A stretch of 64,000 nt of DNA from Flaccisagitta enflata. Its lineage: Eukaryota; Chaetognatha; Sagittoidea; Aphragmophora. The position numbers and the translations under genes are program-made. Position 1 is the stretch's first letter. Every line of letters starts with the position of its first letter. The stretch lies in NCBI GenBank assembly GCA_965153355.1, contig OZ231128.1, positions 16,306,001 through 16,370,000 of the forward strand, read 5' to 3'. The notes under the pieces are model-generated. The model worked only from the letters and a program-made list of their open reading frames with translations, did no database searches and was not told the DNA's origin. This document shows positions 45,120-57,917 of this stretch, one piece after another.

Positions 45120-45120
<1 letters not shown>

Positions 45121-45196
<76 letters not shown>

Positions 45197-45290
45197 GGGA
45201 GAGGCACACACACACATGCACACGCACAGACACACGCACACAGACACACAGACACACACAAACACACACGTAAGAAAAACCAGATGAAAA
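45121..45290 (+). repeat. (AG)n then (CA)n-like tract
   Basis: AG run to about 45195, then ACACACACGCACAG-type repeats to 45270. Confidence 0.9.
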
Positions 45291-45701
45291 CTGCGAGGCT
45301 AGAATTATGGAACTTGTGTAATTTGAGGGGAACACACAATCATTTTACATATTTATGAAAGCCAAAGAGATGAACAAAACGTGAAGCAATGAGAACTGGA
45401 ATACGGACACTGCCAGCGACGAGCAGCGTTATCGAGGAGACAGAAAAAGTATGGTTCCACTCGGTGGGTTCCTTAATTTCCTCCCACGATGACGTTTGGT
45501 TCCATCATTTGAGTGAACCCCGCAACAGCGAATGTCTAAGGATCGATAATTTGTAATTTCTATTACCGGGATTTTGTTATTGCCATACCTATAAAAGAAA
45601 TAAAAAAATGATATACAATGACTATTATTTTGTATCCGGAATTTTGGATGCAGAATAGCGGGTTGTGACTGTATTATAAAGAACATTTAGAAAGAATCCA
45701 A

Positions 45702-45842
45702 AATATGTAAATATGTAAATATATAAATATGTATATATGTAGATATGTAAACATGTAAATATGTAAATATGTAAATATGTAATAATGTAAATATGTAAAT
45801 ATGTATATATGTAAATATGTAAATATGTAAATATGTGAATAT
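45702..45842 (+). repeat. (ATATGTAA)n tandem repeat
   Basis: Eight-base unit AATATGTA repeated about 17 times with few variants. Confidence 0.85.
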
Positions 45843-46641
45843 GACGGTAAATTCATGAAGGAAAATGAAGTGTTTCACAATACTTTTTGCATCATTATCA
45901 GGACAATAATGAAGCTGGAATGCTTTTAGTGGACAAATTGTCTCTAAGGATACTTGGTGCATACATGTTTATCATATTCTGACTTAAAATGCAATTTGAA
46001 CCATGCGATTCACATGAAAACAAGCAAGAAAATGATGATTTTTAGTGATTTTCTGCTTACACTTTTTTTCATTTTCTGCGGTTGAAATTCTAAGAAAGCC
46101 AAATACAGGGAAATTTTGCATTTTGAAAAACATAGTTGTCTCTGTAATCGATTTGGGAAGAGAACTATGTTCTTTGTTTTCTCATTTTTTCATTTTCTAT
46201 GCAAATTTAGAATTTCAACCAGCCCCCTGTCAGTGACCATCTCAATCATCTTTATTCACTTATTTTTGCATTTTCATTTATACATTTTTTCTATTTTGAT
46301 CTTCTTTGAAACATAAATGTTGCCTTCGGAGGGAAGCCGTCATATGTTAATATCGAAAATGCGATGCCCTCACTGCATGTGCTGGATTTTTTTTTCTAGA
46401 AACCGAGAAGATTGGTAAGTCTCCAGACCTTACTTCTTTTTTTGGAGATCAGGAGATGCAAAGAAAAACCCTCTCCACTATCATCCCTCTCGCGAGCTCA
46501 ACATCACCCCTCCCGGCCCTCCTTCTCTCCCCCGCCCCCGCTAAGAATGGAGTTCTATGGCGAAAAAAAAACCCACAACATCAACCTTGTATGAAAAATT
46601 AATGAAACTCCATCGCGACTGCGCAACGAACATGAACCTTA
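45843..46641. other. No gene seen
   Basis: AT-rich sequence, with a C-rich piece near 46520. Not resolved further. Confidence 0.4.
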
Positions 46642-48270
46642 CCAAACAAGGCCAACACTTTTAAGTCGCGTGCGAGACGATGGTAACTGAATTGACCTGA
46701 CTCCTTATTGTATCACTTTATTGACTTAATCCAGACTTAAACCAGACTTAAACCAGACTTAAACCAGACTTAAACCAGACTTAAACCAGACTTAAACCAG
46801 ACTTAAACCAGACTTAAACCAGACTCAAACCAAACTCAAACCAGACTCAAACCAGACTCAAACCAGACTCAAACCAGACTCAAACCAGACTCAAACAAGA
46901 CTCAAACCAGACTCAAGCCAGACTCAAGCCAGACTCAAGCCAGACTCAAGCCAGACTCAAGCCAGACTCAAAGCAGACTCAAGCCAGACTCAAGCCAGAC
47001 TCAAGCCAGACTCAAGCCAGACTCAAGCCAGACTCAAGCCAGACTCAAGCCAGACTCAAGCCAGACTCAAGCCAGACTCAAACCAGACTTAAACCAGACC
47101 TAAACCAGACCTAAACCAGACCTAAACCAGACTTAAACCAGACTTAAACCAGACTTAAACCAGACTTAAACCAGACTTAAACCAGACTTAAACCAGACTT
47201 AAACCAGACTTAAACCAGACTTAAACCAGACTTAAACTAGATCTTAACCAAACTTAAACCAGACCTTAACCAAACTTAAATCAGATCTAAACCAGACTTA
47301 AAATGATGTAAAATGGAATGACTTATAGTGACTCAGAATGACTTATAGTGACTCAGAATGACAAAGAATGACTTAAAATGACTAAAAATGACTAAAAATG
47401 ACTTAAAATGACTTAAAATGATGTAAAATGACAAAAAATGACATAAAGTGCAATCACAAAAAAATGACCTAAATTGACTAAGAATGACTTAGAATGACTT
47501 AGAATGACTAAAAATGACTCAAAATGACTTGAAAAGACATAAAACGGCGAAAAAATGCAAAACCTTACAGACTCGGATTGACTTATAGTGACTCAGAATG
47601 ACTTTTAGTGACTCAGAATGACTTCTAGTGACTCAGAATGACTTCTAGTGACTCAGAATGATTAAGAATGACTAAACTCTTAAGCCAAACTTGTACTAGA
47701 CTAAAACCAGACTAAAACCAGACATAAACCAGACCAGAATCAGACATAAACCAGACTTAAACCTGACCTGAACCAGACTTAAACCAGACTTAAACCAGAC
47801 TTAAACCAGATTTAAACCAGACTTTAACCAGACTTTAACCAGACTTAAACCAGACTTAAAATGACTTAGAATTACTAAGAATGACTTGAAATGAATTGAG
47901 ATGACTTGAAATAACTTTAAATGGTGTAAAATGACAAAAAACTTCAAAAGTAAAAAAATGACTTTGAGTGACTTAGAATGACTTAGAATGACTTAGAATG
48001 ACTTAGGATGACTTAGAATGACTTAGAATGACTTTGAATAACTTAAAATGACTTAAAATGACTTAGAATGACTTAGAATGACTTAGAATGACTTAGAATG
48101 ACTTAGAAGGACTTAGAATGACTTAGAGTAACTTAAAATGACCTGAAATGTCATAAAATAACACAAGGCAACAAAAAAAGCTAACGAAAGCAAAGTGTGA
48201 CCGACGGACCGACGGACCGACCGACAGACGGACAGAGCGGGTCATAGAGTCGCGTGCACGCGACTAAAAA
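46642..48270 (+). mobile_element. Large family A (A2) element with two minisatellites
   Basis: A clear 1.6-kb copy. Start AAGGCCAACACTTTTAAGTC GCGTGCGAGAC; cargo is an 11-mer array (46728-47300, CCAGACTTAAA and variants), a ten-base ACTTAGAATG array (47310-48160), and a second short 11-mer block (47690-47860). End GACCGACGGACCGACGGACC, AGAGCGGGTCATAGAGTCGC, palindrome GTCGCGTGCACGCGAC, TAAAAAA. Confidence 0.75.
46728..47300 (+). repeat. 11-mer minisatellite with variant blocks
   Basis: Units run CCAGACTTAAA, then CCAGACTCAAA, then CCAGACTCAAG, then back through CCAGACCTAAA to CCAGACTTAAA. Variants are clustered in blocks and not scattered. Confidence 0.9.
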
Positions 48271-48479
48271 AAAAAGATTGCCCTCAAGCACGCTCTTTTT
48301 TCTTTGCTCGCCTCACTGCATGAAAATGGAAACATGCATCTGTGCAGAAACAAAGTGTGTTTTTCCGCGGTTTTTTTTCACATTGATTCTTGTCCTTACA
48401 AGAGAAGAGGAGTAATGTTGTACCTGTTAGTAACAAAAGCTCATTCAGTAACAGCCTAACAGGCAAACCAATACAGAGT

Positions 48480-49088
48480 ACGCTGAGGAGAATACACTTT
48501 TTTTCATGCTGGGACCCAGAGGAGGGCCCATATTTTTTTATTTTGATACAACTAACGTATTCTAAAAATTTCGGGACCATGGACGTTCTTAAACATTCAT
48601 CATAATGCACCTGAAAAATGGCTCATCCTTAAGGGGGGCCAAAATTTTAAAATCATTTTTTGTCAAATCTGATACCAGATTCAGATTCCTTGGAAAAAAT
48701 TATGTTAGATACTAAAATTTCTTTTACCAAAATTTTGTTTTTAAGCCGAAAAAATGCAAAAAACCTCGAAAATTAAGGTTTTTGAAAAACTAGGTTTTTT
48801 TTTAGGTTTTTTGCATATTTTCAGCTTAAAAGCAAAATTATGAAGAAAAAAATATAGTGTTTGACATAATTTTTTATAAGAAATCTGAATCTGGCATCAG
48901 ATTTGAGGAAAAATGATTTTGAAATTTTGGCCCCCTTAAGGATGACCCATTTTTTAGGTGCAATATGATGAATGTTTAAGAATGTCTATGGTCCTGAATT
49001 TTTTAGAATACATGAGTTACATCAAAATGAAAAAATCTGGGCCCTCCTCAGGGTCCCTGCATAAAAAAAAGTGTATCCTCCTCAGCGT
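48480..49088. mobile_element. Foldback element with perfect 10-bp target duplication
   Basis: 609 bp; almost the whole length is two inverted arms (about 48480-48780 and 48800-49088) starting ACGCTGAGGAGAATACACTT. AATACAGAGT stands directly on both sides (48470-48479, 49089-49098). Long arms plus a 9-10-bp duplication point to a Mutator-type foldback element. No ORF. Confidence 0.8.
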
Positions 49089-49300
49089 AATACAGAGTTG
49101 GTAATGCTTGAAATCGAGCACGAAACAAATTTCTCGGGGAGGAAGCAAGTACCTACAAACCCGTGAACCAAATGGGTTGAGCACCAATCCGCATGGTATT
49201 AAGGTCCAACGTTCCATTGGCCTTAAACGGTTTTCCGAAAACGCCATTATATCAGTGCCCCCGCCCAGTCAAATGATATGCATTCGGTTCAGTCTTGGTT

Positions 49301-49980
49301 TTTTGGGCAGCGGCCCCGAAGGGGCCGATGACCTATGCTTTCACACATAGGGGAAATTTCTCCTTCTTCTTCTTCTCCATCCTCTCCTTCTTCTCCGTCC
49401 CCCTCCCCCCTCAAGGCCCAAATCCTAGTCTCGAGACCCAAATCCTAGCTTCGAGGCTCAAATCCCCACTTTGAAGCTCAAATCCCAGCCTCGAGGCTCA
49501 AATCCCAGTCTCCAGGCTCAAATCCCAGCCTTGAGGCTCAAATCCCAGCCCTGAGGCTCAAATCCCAGTCTCAAGGCACACATCCCAGCCTTGAAGCTCA
49601 AATCCCAGCTTCGAAGCTCAAATCCCAGCCTCGAAGCTCAAATCCCAGCCTTGAAGCTCAAATCCCAGCCTCGGAGCTCAAATCCCAGCCTCAAAGCTAA
49701 AATCCCAGCCTCAAAGCTAAAATCCCAGCCTCAAAGCTCCAATCACACCCTCAAAGCTCAAATCCCAGCCTCGAAGCTAAAATCCCAGCCTCGAAGCTTA
49801 AATCCCAGCCTCAAGGCCCCAATTCCAGCCTCCAGGCCCTAATTCCATCCTTGAGGCCAAAATAAAAACAGCATAGGTCATCGGCCCCTTCAGGGCCGCT
49901 GCCCCCTTAACCACCTCACACCCACATTTACTCATATAGGGGCAACGGGTACCGCTGACCATCTTTTGCGACTATTGATT
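49301..49980 (+). repeat. Family B unit with 20-mer array
   Basis: Head GGGCAGCGGCCCCGAAGGGG then CCGATGACCTATGCT. The array (49420-49860) is of about 22 units like AGCTCAAATCCCAGCCTCGA. The inverted head is AGCATAGGTCATCGGCCCC at 49871. The tail has GGGGCAACGGGTACCGCTGA and TTTTGCGACTATTG. It stands alone, without family A ends. Confidence 0.7.
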
Positions 49981-50181
49981 CTTCTCATACCATCGTAATG
50001 TCTCAGGTTACCTGATTTTTTTTTACTGAGAGCCCTTAAACGGCGGAAACCAGTGTCTTGTAACTTTTGATTGGGACATAAATCTTAAATTGGCTTGTCA
50101 TAAAGGAATTGGTAACAAAGAGAGCCATACCCCCCCTCCTCCTCCCACAAAAAAAATCAAAACGCGATCCGGCAACACTAG

Positions 50182-50450
50182 AGGCGTGTTTCTAGTGAAG
50201 ATGAAAAACGCGTTTTTTTCATGGAATACGCTCATAGCGTGAACACATATTCCTGAATTTCAACTGTCCCATGAGGGAGTGAGCGAAGTGAGTGAGCGAG
50301 CCAATGAAAAGAGCAAGCGAGCAAAGTGAGCGTAGCAAATCAGAGCGCTGCAGAGCAAGTGAGTTGAGTGAGCGGTGCGAGCGAACAAACGTAGCGAGCG
50401 ACCGAGTGGCCCGTTAAAAACGCGATTGTCTGTGACTAGAAACGCGCCCT
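50182..50450 (-). mobile_element. Family C element, copy 7
   Basis: GAGGCGTGTTTCTAGTGAAG left, GACTAGAAACGCGCCCT right, bordered by TA on both sides. Interior GAGTGAGCGAAGTGAGTGAG. Best preserved ends in the window. Confidence 0.7.
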
Positions 50451-50629
50451 AAAACTATAAAGTTTTGCCTTATGTTCGTAAACTCGATCTTAAAGTCTAA
50501 CTTTTACCTTTAAATCTTACAATTCTTTTCAACGTAAAACCGCAACCGGCACAATAAAAGGATTTGCATTTGAAAATCAACAATCTATATCTTACGCACA
50601 GTCACAGACTCACTCACTCACACACACAC

Positions 50630-50924
<295 letters not shown>

Positions 50925-50994
50925 AATTTATATTCAAAGTGAAAAGAGAGACAAGGTAACAAGATCGAAGTAAAGAAAAAGAGAGAATGAAAAT

Positions 50995-51224
50995 AAGTGA
51001 CGCGGGGTCCAAATATCGTTGCGGACGGGTGGGCAGGGGCACCTTCACTAACACAAACTTACACAAAAAGTGTCTTTAACGCTTGTTCTCCCTCCTTTCA
51101 ACTCAATCATCACGTACGGATGGACCGACCGACAGACCCACAGACGGACCGACGGATCGGAGGACCGACGTACCGACGGACGGACAAAGCCTCTTATAGA
51201 GTTGCATGTCCGCAAAAAAACAGT
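50995..51224 (+). mobile_element. Family A (A4 subtype), complete copy
   Basis: AAGTGACGCGGGGTCCAAAT, GTTGCGGACGGGTGGGCAGG, cargo, GACCGACCGACAGACCCACA, CTTATAGAGTTGCATGTCCG. The hairpin is partly degraded. Confidence 0.6.
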
Positions 51225-51237
51225 AAAGGTAGGAAAT

Positions 51238-51808
51238 AACAAGGTCAACAAACCTTAGTCGCGTGGTAATAAAGGTAATTAAGGTAATAGAGGTAATAAA
51301 GGTAATAAAGGTAATTAAGGTAATTAAGGTAATTAAGGTAATTAAGGTAATAAAGATAATAAAGGTAATAAAGGTAATAAAGGTAATAAAAGTAATAAAG
51401 GTAATTAAGGTAATAAAAGTAAAGGTAATAAAGGTAAAGGTAATAAAGGTAAAGGTACCTTAAGTACCCTAGAGTACCGTTAAGTAACCTAAACGATCCT
51501 AAAGTACCTAAAGTACCCTAGAGTACTCTTAAGTACCTAATGTAACCTTAAGTACCCTAAAGAACCCTTATGTACCCTAAAGTACCCAAAGGTACCTAAA
51601 GTACCCAAAAATACCTAAAGTACCCTAAAGTACCTAAAGTACCCTAAAGTACCCTAAAGTATCTTTAAGTACTCAGAAGTACCCTTAAGTACCTTTAAAA
51701 TGAAGAATTACGCTAAATTTCAAAAATGTGACGGACCGACAGACCGACCGACAGACCGACCGACCGACCGACATAGCGGCTTCTAGAGTCGCGTCCACGC
51801 GACTAAAA
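51238..51808 (+). mobile_element. Family A element with two other minisatellites
   Basis: ACAAGGTCAACAAACCTTAG, TCGCGTGG, then GGTAATAAA/GGTAATTAA units (51265-51460), then TACCCTAAAG-type units (51460-51700). End GACCGACCGACAGACCGACC, GGCTTCTAGAGTCGCGTCCA, CGCGACTAAAAA. The ends match other A copies but the cargo does not. Confidence 0.7.
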
Positions 51809-51953
51809 AGACGTGAACACACAAAACGAAAGAATCGGAATTAAAGAAAAATAGTACCAGCGAAATAAAAAAAAAAGCTTCGTATCTTCCTGGTAGTGCA
51901 TCGCCACAGAAAATGAACAAAAGAAAAAAAAGTTCTCATTCTGTCCCCTTTTC

Positions 51954-52619
<666 letters not shown>

Positions 52620-52674
52620 TAGATAGGCAGACAGAGAGACAAACAGACAGACAGACAGACAAAAAATCTTTAAA

Positions 52675-52920
52675 ATGACCTTAGAACTAGTCGTTTACTC
52701 CTCCAAGTTTCCATTCTAATATAAAAAAAGCGCAATAAAAATCCTTAAAAATGACTTTGGGACGGACGGATGGATGGATGGACAGATGGACGGACCGATA
52801 GACGGACAGACGGATGGATTGATGGACCAACAAACCAACCGATGGGCCAACCGACTGACTGACCGACTGACCGACGGACCAAAAAGTGGCTTATAGAGTC
52901 GCGTAACACGCGACTAAAAA
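52675..52920 (+). mobile_element. Family A 3' part with (GGAC/GGAT)n
   Basis: GGACGGACGGATGGATGGAT run, GACTGACCGACTGACCGACG, then TTATAGAGTCGCGTAACACG and CGACTAAAAAG. Stem AGTCGC/GCGACT at 52897-52902 and 52910-52915. The left end is not resolved. Confidence 0.6.
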
Positions 52921-53154
52921 GCTAATGGATTTCAGATGCGTTTGGGAGTTTGAAACGCCTGAGATATTATTAAAGAGCGTAATAAGAAGTTGCTGTCGGG
53001 GCTGCAAAGAAAATCGATTTTGTGCGCAAGAGCAATAATAAATCTCGGAGCTCAAAACTCACCTCGCACGTAATTTCAGTTCCCACAGGCTTTTTCTTTC
53101 TTCCTTTCTTTGCCCGTCACAGCGCAGTGGGATTCTGTCTCTACGTCCGTCTGA

Positions 53155-53295
53155 TTGAAAATCCGTCGGTCTTTCTGCCCGTCGGTCCTTCTGTCTGTCT
53201 GCCTGTCTTTTTTATTTCGTCTGTCTGTCTAGCTGGCTGGCTTTCCGTTTTTTTATTTCATCTGTCTGTCTAGCTGGCTGGCTTTTCGTTTTTTT
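53155..53295 (+). repeat. Short tandem duplication
   Basis: CTGTCTGTCTAGCTGGCTGG occurs twice in a 60-bp unit, with degenerate TCTG before it. Confidence 0.6.
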
Positions 53296-53489
53296 AATCA
53301 ATTAGACCGTGATCTCATTCTCATTGGATATTTGTTTGAGTGTAAATTTGTTTATTTTTATTTTTTTTTGCTTGTTTTCATGTTTGTCGGTTTGATTGCT
53401 TGTTTGTTTGTTTGTTTGTTCTTGTTTCTCTGTTTGATTTGTTTCGTTTGATGTTTGTCGGTCTGTTTGTCTTTTCAGCTACAGATTTA

Positions 53490-53496
<7 letters not shown>

Positions 53497-53582
<86 letters not shown>
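53497..53582 (+). repeat. (TC)n tract
   Basis: Pure 85-bp TC run. Confidence 0.95.
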
Positions 53583-53586
<4 letters not shown>

Positions 53587-53851
53587 GTGTGCTCCATGAC
53601 AACCCGGGCTGAGTAGAGTGACGCAGCCGAAATGAGGAAAAAAGAAGAAGAAAAAAAAATCAAAAAGAAAAGAATAGAAATCAAATCTTGTTTCTTTTTC
53701 TTTTCTATGTTTTTTCCTCCTTTCCGCTTATTTCTTTTCCTTTTTTTCTTGTGATTCCATTTTCACGGTTTTCTTTGTTTTTTTTCCCTCTTCGTCTTTT
53801 AATCTTATGGGCATGTTCATGCAAAAGTGAATTCGGCATAAATGAAAAAAC

Positions 53852-54045
53852 AAGGCCAACACCTTTAAGTCGCGTGCGGGACATAAATAACTTAAGATGG
53901 TATATATTGACTTACAATGACTCAAGATGACTCGAAATGACTTAAAATGACTTGAAAAGACATAAAATGATGTAAAATGACTTAAATGACAAAATTGATC
54001 TGATTGACTGAAGTGACTCAATATAACTTAGTATGACTTTGAATT
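53852..54045 (+). mobile_element. Family A (A2) 5' end with satellite, truncated
   Basis: AAGGCCAACACCTTTAAGTC, GCGTGCGGGAC, then ACTTAAAATGACTTG-type units. No (GACC)n or hairpin follows. Confidence 0.6.
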
Positions 54046-54342
54046 TTTACAAACACTTTAAAAAAAAAAACAGAAGTTCTTTCAAAAAAAAACTTGGCAA
54101 GACATTTTTCACTCCCATTGATTTCTATGGTTGATTTTAGGTTAAGGGATTCTAGGAGTCCATAGTGAAAAAAATTATTAAATAGTTTCCCATTGATCTA
54201 TGTTTTGTATGGGTCAGATAAAAAAGAACGCAAAAAACCGTTTCACTTTTGCTCTTTCCGATCGTTCTTGACCAAATTCGCGTCCAAGTCAGGGATCATG
54301 AGAGAATGCTAGAGAAAAAAAAGATGCCAATTGGAACGAAAA
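54046..54342. other. No gene seen
   Basis: AT-rich, no recognised features. Confidence 0.4.
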
Positions 54343-54405
54343 GGGATTCGAACGCGGAACCCAAAGATATCAAGTTCAGCAACTTACCGCGGCACCACTG
54401 CCTCA
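54343..54405 (-). other. tRNA-like remnant (box B present)
   Basis: On the minus strand GCGTTCGAATCCC matches a pol III B box, with a CGCGGTAAGTTGC stretch at A-box distance. The T-stem does not pair and no acceptor stem is visible, so this is a tRNA pseudogene or SINE head at best. Confidence 0.3.
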
Positions 54406-54627
54406 TCGATGTTAGCAGTAGAATTACTTTGGTGTATTATTGATACATTGATACATTGATACATTGATACATTGATACATTGGTACATTATTGATCAACT
54501 AACATTCACGATGGAATGTGGAATGAATGGTAAAATTCAACGAGACTCGGTGAAAATGAGACTCGGTGAAAATCGAAGACGATGCAGCCTCATCGCTTTA
54601 CCAAATTCACATCCGATTTTAGGATTA

Positions 54628-54752
<125 letters not shown>

Positions 54753-55462
54753 CAAGAGTGCAAAAGGGAGAGCGAAAAAGGGAGAGCCCAAAAGTGAGAG
54801 GGCAAAAGCAAGAGCGTAAAAGCAAGGGTAGAAAGGGGAGAGCTGAAAAGGGAGAGCAGAAAGGGGAGAGCAGAAAAGCAAAAGTGCAAAAGCTAGAGTG
54901 CAAAAGTGAGAGTGTAAAAGTGAGAGCAGAAAAGTGAGTGCAAAAGTGAGAACGCAAAAGTTAGAGCCCAAAAGTGGGAGCAGAAAAGCGAAAGTACAAA
55001 AGTGAGAGTGCAAAAGCAATAGCGCAACAGCAATAGCAAAAAAGTGACAGGAAAAAAGTGAGTGCACAAAAGCAACAGTGTGAAAGCACAGAAGCATGAG
55101 CGCAAAAGCGGGAGCGCAGCAGCGAGACTGCAAAATTAAGAGCACAAAAACGAGAGTGCAAAAGGGAAAGCGCTAAAGCAAGAGCAAAAATGCAAGAGCA
55201 CATCAGTTAGAGCAAAAAATTAACAGCACAAAAGCAAGAGCAAAAAACAAGAGCATAAAAGCAAGGGCTCAAAAGAATGAGCGCAAAAGCGAAGGTGCAA
55301 AAGCGAAAGTGCAAAAGCAAGAGCAGAAAAGTGAGATTGCAAAGCAAGTTTGCAAAAGCGAGTGCACAAAATCAAGAGCGAGAGCACAAAAGCAAGAGCA
55401 CAAAAGCGAGAGCGAGAGCACAAAAGCATGAGCACAAAATCAAGAGCGCATGCACAAAAGCA
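54753..55462 (+). repeat. AGAGCGCAAAAGC-type 12-mer array
   Basis: About 700 bp of degenerate GCAAAAGTGAGA/GCACAAAAGCGA units, immediately followed by a family A end. Leu/Cys- or Lys/Ser-rich frames over it are artefacts. Confidence 0.85.
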
Positions 55463-55590
55463 TGTTTTTAGTCGCCAACACGCGACTATACCTTACTTTG
55501 TCAGTCACAACCTGAATTGCGAGTCATCTTTGCAATATTTCCCCTGCTCAAACAGCCGCGACTGCCTAGCCATGTATCCGGCCTTCTTTC
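55463..55590 (-). mobile_element. Family A (A3 subtype), minus copy
   Basis: TTTTTAGTCGCCAACACGCG, TACCTTACTTTGTCAGTC, GCCGCGACTGCCTAGCCATG, TATCCGGCCTTC. Confidence 0.6.
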
Positions 55591-55739
55591 TTCTGCTTTG
55601 TCTTACTTTGAAAGTTTTGTTATGTTGTCAGTGCATATGACTCTATGTTGGTCGGTCTTTTGGTCGGTCTCCGTTAGCTTTTTTGGCCTTTTTTTTTGTC
55701 CTTTGTACCACTGCTCCAGCCCATATGCCTTAGTTAGTC

Positions 55740-56552
55740 TTTTTAGTCGCGTGCTACGCGACTCTACAACCCGCTTTGTCGGTTGGTCGGTCCGTCCATC
55801 CGTTTGTCCGTCCGTCACACTTTACTTATTGGGCAGCGGCCCCGAAAGGGTCGATGACCTATGCTTTTACACATATGGGGAATTTTCTCCTCCTTCTCAT
55901 CCTCCTTCCATCCGTACTCCCCCCCCCCCTGCTCCGAGTTTCAAATTCTAGTCCCGAGAGCCAAATCCCAGTCTCGTGGCCCAAATCCTATCCAAGAGGC
56001 CAAAATCCTAGCCTCAAGGCCCAAATCCCAGCCTTGAGATCCAAATCTCATCCTTTAGGCTCAGATCCCAGCCGTGAGGCCCAAACTAAGCCTCAAGGTG
56101 AATATCTCAGCCTCAAGGATGAGATTTAGGTCTCAAGGTTGAGATTTGAGCCTCCTGGCTAGGATTTGGGCTTTGAGGCTAGGATTTGGGCCTTTTGGGT
56201 AGGATTTGGGCCACAAGACTGGGATTTGGGTCTCGGGAATAGAATTTGGGCCTCGGAGCTGGGGGAGGAGGGCGGGTGGATGGACGGAATAGGAGGAGGA
56301 GGAGAAAGTTCCCCTTATGTGTGAAAGCATAGGTCATCGACCCCTTTGGGGCCGCTGCCCTGCTTCCCCTTCAACTTCAAGCACAACCTATTGGGGCAGG
56401 GCACAGGTACCGCCGACCATCTAACGCGTTTGCGACTATTTAGGATTTTTGTGGTTTTTGGCCTCACTGCTCCTGCCCAAATGATGAAGCGACCTCAAAT
56501 ATGGCCCCTGCTCACCCGCACGCGACTTAGGTAGCCGTGTATCCGGCCTTGT
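55740..56552 (-). mobile_element. Family A element carrying family B cargo, second composite
   Basis: Plus strand: TTTTTAGTCGCGTGCTACGC, CTCTACAACCCGCTTTGTCG, CACACTTTAC, then a complete B unit (55830-56440), then GCCTCACTGCTCCTGCCC, CACCCGCACGCGACTTAGG, GTAGCCGTGTATCCGGCC. B occupies the same place as in 4337-5235. Confidence 0.7.
55830..56440 (+). repeat. Family B unit with head-to-head 20-mer array
   Basis: The head GGGCAGCGGCCCCGAAAGGG is inverted at 56325-56360. The 20-mers read GGCCCAAATCCTAG up to about 56100 and then continue inverted (GGCTAGGATTTGGGC). Tail GCAGGGCACAGGTACCGCCG. Confidence 0.65.
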
Positions 56553-56724
56553 TTATCACTCACCTGCCCACCTGCACGCAACTTCGGTAGCGTTAATTGC
56601 AGACTAACGACTCAGTAAGCAGCTTTGTCTGTCTGTCTATTTGTCTTACTGTTCGTAATGTGAGAATTAAAATGAGTGTAAACGTGTATTTCCGCTCCAG
56701 TTCAAGTTTGTACGCGGTGCGCGC

Positions 56725-56908
<184 letters not shown>

Positions 56909-57020
56909 GTTTGTGTAGGTGTTGAGGGGAGAGGCGATACAATGTCTGCAACGATACCGAAATGCCCACTGGTTTCGAGATCGTGTACATGCCTTTGCCT
57001 ACTTTACTAATGAACAATCA

Positions 57021-57164
57021 GAGGCTGTTTCTACACAAAACAATCGCGTTTTGAGAGAGCCACTCGGTCGCTCGCTTCATTTATTCACTTTCACCGCACA
57101 TGCTCACTCTGCTCTCTCACACTGCTGCACTCAGCTTTGCTCACTCACTCCGTTCATGCAAACA
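57021..57164 (+). mobile_element. Family C element, truncated copy 8
   Basis: GGCTGTTTCTACACAAAACA left end and the CTCACTC interior. Cut off where a family A copy begins. Confidence 0.5.
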
Positions 57165-57317
57165 AAGCTGGATACACGGCAATCCATTCGCGGACGATTG
57201 GGCAGGAGCAGTGGTGCAAAAACCGCTTGGAATTAAAAAATGTTACGGGAAAAACCGACAGGCGGACCGACTGTCCAGCACGGCAAGGAGTAGAGTTACG
57301 TGTCCGCGACTTAAAAT
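57165..57317 (+). mobile_element. Family A (A3 subtype), complete copy
   Basis: AAAGCTGGATACACGGCAAT, CATTCGCGGACGATTGGGC, TGCAAAAACCGCTTGGAATT, CACGGCAAGGAGTAGAGTTA, CGTGTCCGCGACTTAAAA. Confidence 0.65.
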
Positions 57318-57402
57318 TCCATTGTTCATTCATTGAGCAAGGCGTTGACAGCCTCTGGCCGGCACAATTTTTTATGTTTACTGCCTTTACCATCTCTCTT
57401 GC

Positions 57403-57440
57403 TTTTGGGCGGCGGCCCCGAAGGGGCCGATGACCTATGA
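57403..57440 (+). repeat. Family B head only
   Basis: TTTTGGGCGGCGGCCCCGAA then GGGGCCGATGACCTATG, leading into a different array. Confidence 0.6.
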
Positions 57441-57765
57441 CAGCGTTTGCCGCCGCTACCGCCTCTGCCACCGCTGCCTCTGCTGCCTCTGCCGCCTTTG
57501 CTACTACCGCCTTTGCCACTTCCGCCTCTGCCACTGTTGCCTCTGCCACTGTCACCTCTTTCACTGTCACTTCTGCCACTGTTGCTTCTGCCGCTGCCAC
57601 CTCTGCCGCTGCCACCTTTGCCTTTGTCGCTGTCACCTCTGCCGCTGCCGCCTCTGTCGCTACCATCCCTGCCCCCTGTGCCACTGCCGCCTCTACCGCT
57701 GCTGTCTCTGCTACTGCCGCCTCTGCTATTGCCACCTCTGCCACTGCCGATGACAACAACAGCAA
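57441..57765 (+). repeat. GCC/GCT-rich array, units about 15 bp
   Basis: CTGCCACTGCCGCCTCTGCC-type units, about 300 bp, in the position of family B cargo. All three frames are open and low-complexity. Confidence 0.75.
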
Positions 57766-57917
57766 CAACAACAACCGCCGAAACCACGACAATATATGAC
57801 GTATAATTCACACGTAAGTATAGCACAACGAGGACAAAATAAACAGGATGAACGAAAAAGAGATAGATGAATGGATCACAAAGTTAATACATCAAAAGAA
57901 AACCAAACAAAGAACGA
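57766..57917. other. Unremarkable spacer
   Basis: A-rich sequence after the array, no features. Confidence 0.4.

Noticed and set aside
49420-49860. CRISPR-like array of 20-mers
   Set aside because: Units are adjacent with no unique spacers, and the genome is animal; it is a minisatellite inside family B.
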